DNA from: Gammaproteobacteria bacterium
GTDB taxonomy: Bacteria > Pseudomonadota > Gammaproteobacteria > QNFN01
Assembly: GCA_003645555.1 (NCBI GenBank)
Contig: QNFN01000160.1
Span: 1 to 5,239, forward strand
Direction of reading: 5' to 3'
DNA: 5,239 nucleotides
Part shown: in pieces, positions 4,502 to 5,239 of the stretch
How positions within the stretch are numbered: the first letter of the stretch is position 1
Layout: the number at the start of each line of letters is the position of its first letter
Notes under the pieces: model-generated
Database searches by the model: none
What the model was told of the DNA's origin: nothing
The model's input: the letters and a program-made list of their open reading frames with translations, nothing else
Translations under genes and position numbers: made by a program

Positions 4502-5239
4502 TCAAGCGAACAGGCTGTTGAACACAAAGCCGCTCACTACAGCCGTACTGAACACAACGACCAGGAAGGCGAACATCATCGGCCAGTAAAAGAGCCGTTT
4601 CAACAGGATCATTTCCGGGAGACTGGCACCGCCACTGCCGATGACCAAGGCGATGATAGCTCCCATACTGACACCTTTCGCAACAAACGACCCCACCAGC
4701 GGCAGCAATGTGGTGACCCGGACGTAGAGAGGGATCCCGACCAGGGCGGCGGTGGGAATGGCGACGGGATTGTCTGCGCTGGCTACCTGGGCAAAAAAGT
4801 CGGCAGGAACAAATCCGTGCACTCCGGCCCCTATCAGCATGGCGATGACCATGTACGGAATCATCGACCGGAACAGTGCCCAGCTCTCTTGCCAGGCGTT
4901 CTGCCACATCGATGGGACTTCCGTCGTGGTGCTTGCGCAGCAAGACGTCTCCTCAGGGTTTTCGCATCCAGAATCGCATGCGGCTGGTTTCGGTCCCAGC
5001 GCCGTCTGCTTGATATAGCGCTCAAATCCAAAGCGGTTGAGCAGCACACCAGCGGCGATTGACAAGGTCAGTGCCAGCCCGGCGTACCACAAGGTAGCTT
5101 CCAGGCCCAGTATCGGGATGAAGAGTGCGATGACAATCGGGTTCAGGAGCGGTGATGTGAACAGGAAGGTCATTGTTGGACCAAACCCGGCACGGGCCTT
5201 GAGCAAGCCGATCAGCATTGGAATCGTGGAGCAACTGCA
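4502..5239 (-). CDS. UPF0718/ArsP-family permease (partial, start beyond right edge)
   Basis: This is a membrane permease of the YraQ/ArsP_1 group (PF03773). Characterised ArsP members export trivalent organoarsenicals; most members have no proven substrate. The visible 245 residues begin CSCSTIP, matching the family's CSC-x-x-P motif. The frame is open to the window's end, so the true start is outside and the ATG at 5218 is internal. The N-terminal half continues with FLFTSPLLNPIVIALFIP. After a hydrophilic loop, the second half includes GIPLYVRVTTLLPLVGSFVAKG and a further GSGGASLPEMILLKRLF, then a final hydrophobic helix. The loop holds cysteines in a CxxxC...CC arrangement (4937-4978), suggestive of metal or metalloid binding. 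The stop TGA is at 4502-4504. It lies upstream of thiO on the same strand but 137 bases away, so a shared operon is uncertain. The last base of the N-terminal family motif cannot be checked here. Confidence 0.85.
   Translation of the reverse strand, partial: CSCSTIPMLIGLLKARAGFGPTMTFLFTSPLLNPIVIALFIPILGLEATLWYAGLALTLSIAAGVLLNRFGFERYIKQTALGPKPAACDSGCENPEETSCCASTTTEVPSMWQNAWQESWALFRSMIPYMVIAMLIGAGVHGFVPADFFAQVASADNPVAIPTAALVGIPLYVRVTTLLPLVGSFVAKGVSMGAIIALVIGSGGASLPEMILLKRLFYWPMMFAFLVVVFSTAVVSGFVFNSLFA

Noticed and set aside
3378..4589. A 403-residue plus-strand open frame
   Set aside because: It lies entirely antisense to thiO and its upstream spacer, is rich in arginine, glycine, histidine and aspartate, and shows no domain. 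It is a shadow of a GC-rich gene.
4416..4943. A 175-residue minus-strand frame overlapping the permease
   Set aside because: It is out of frame with the permease, whose hydrophobic pattern and family motifs are clear, so it is a shadow.

Overview
The window reads as a GC-rich proteobacterial segment, most likely gammaproteobacterial. This rests on an E. coli-type fumarate reductase with two separate membrane subunits (FrdC, FrdD), together with Lrp/AsnC, ThiO and a YraQ/ArsP-type permease. The exception is the first ~285 bases. They encode a piece of MurC whose sequence looks planctomycete-like to me and which runs in frame into the C-terminal third of FrdB. I consider this joint artificial, or at best a dead fusion. 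Genus cannot be read from the sequence.

Layout, left to right. (1) 1-521: a MurC fragment joined to a FrdB C-terminus. (2) 521-1269, plus strand: frdC and frdD, with stop/start overlaps between frdB/frdC and frdC/frdD, i.e. the end of an frdABCD operon whose frdA and most of frdB are missing. (3) 1270-1670: about 400 bases with no convincing gene, holding several small hairpins between convergent transcription units. (4) 1671-2639, minus strand: a membrane protein of the nucleoside-recognition/Gate type, with a clear internal duplication at a 160-residue offset. (5) 2640-2758: an AT-rich divergent control region with two short palindromes, promoter-like elements for both directions and a hairpin covering the Shine-Dalgarno site of the membrane gene. 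(6) 2759-3217, plus strand: an Lrp/AsnC regulator, probably on a leaderless transcript. (7) 3276-4364, minus strand: ThiO-type glycine oxidase. (8) 4502-5239, minus strand: a UPF0718/ArsP-family permease running off the right edge, with a cysteine-rich loop.

How the genes work together. FrdC and FrdD anchor the fumarate reductase catalytic subunits in the membrane and carry the quinone site. The divergent Lrp-like regulator and Gate-domain membrane protein look like a local regulator/transporter pair, perhaps handling an amino acid or related small molecule; the substrate is unknown. ThiO would make the glycine imine used for thiamine thiazole synthesis, but no other thiamine gene is visible. 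The permease may export an arsenic compound or another metal(loid) species. No mobile element, CRISPR array, tRNA or rRNA was seen. The most interesting untested points are the duplicated Gate protein with its divergent Lrp regulator and hairpin-masked ribosome site, and the MurC/FrdB joint.
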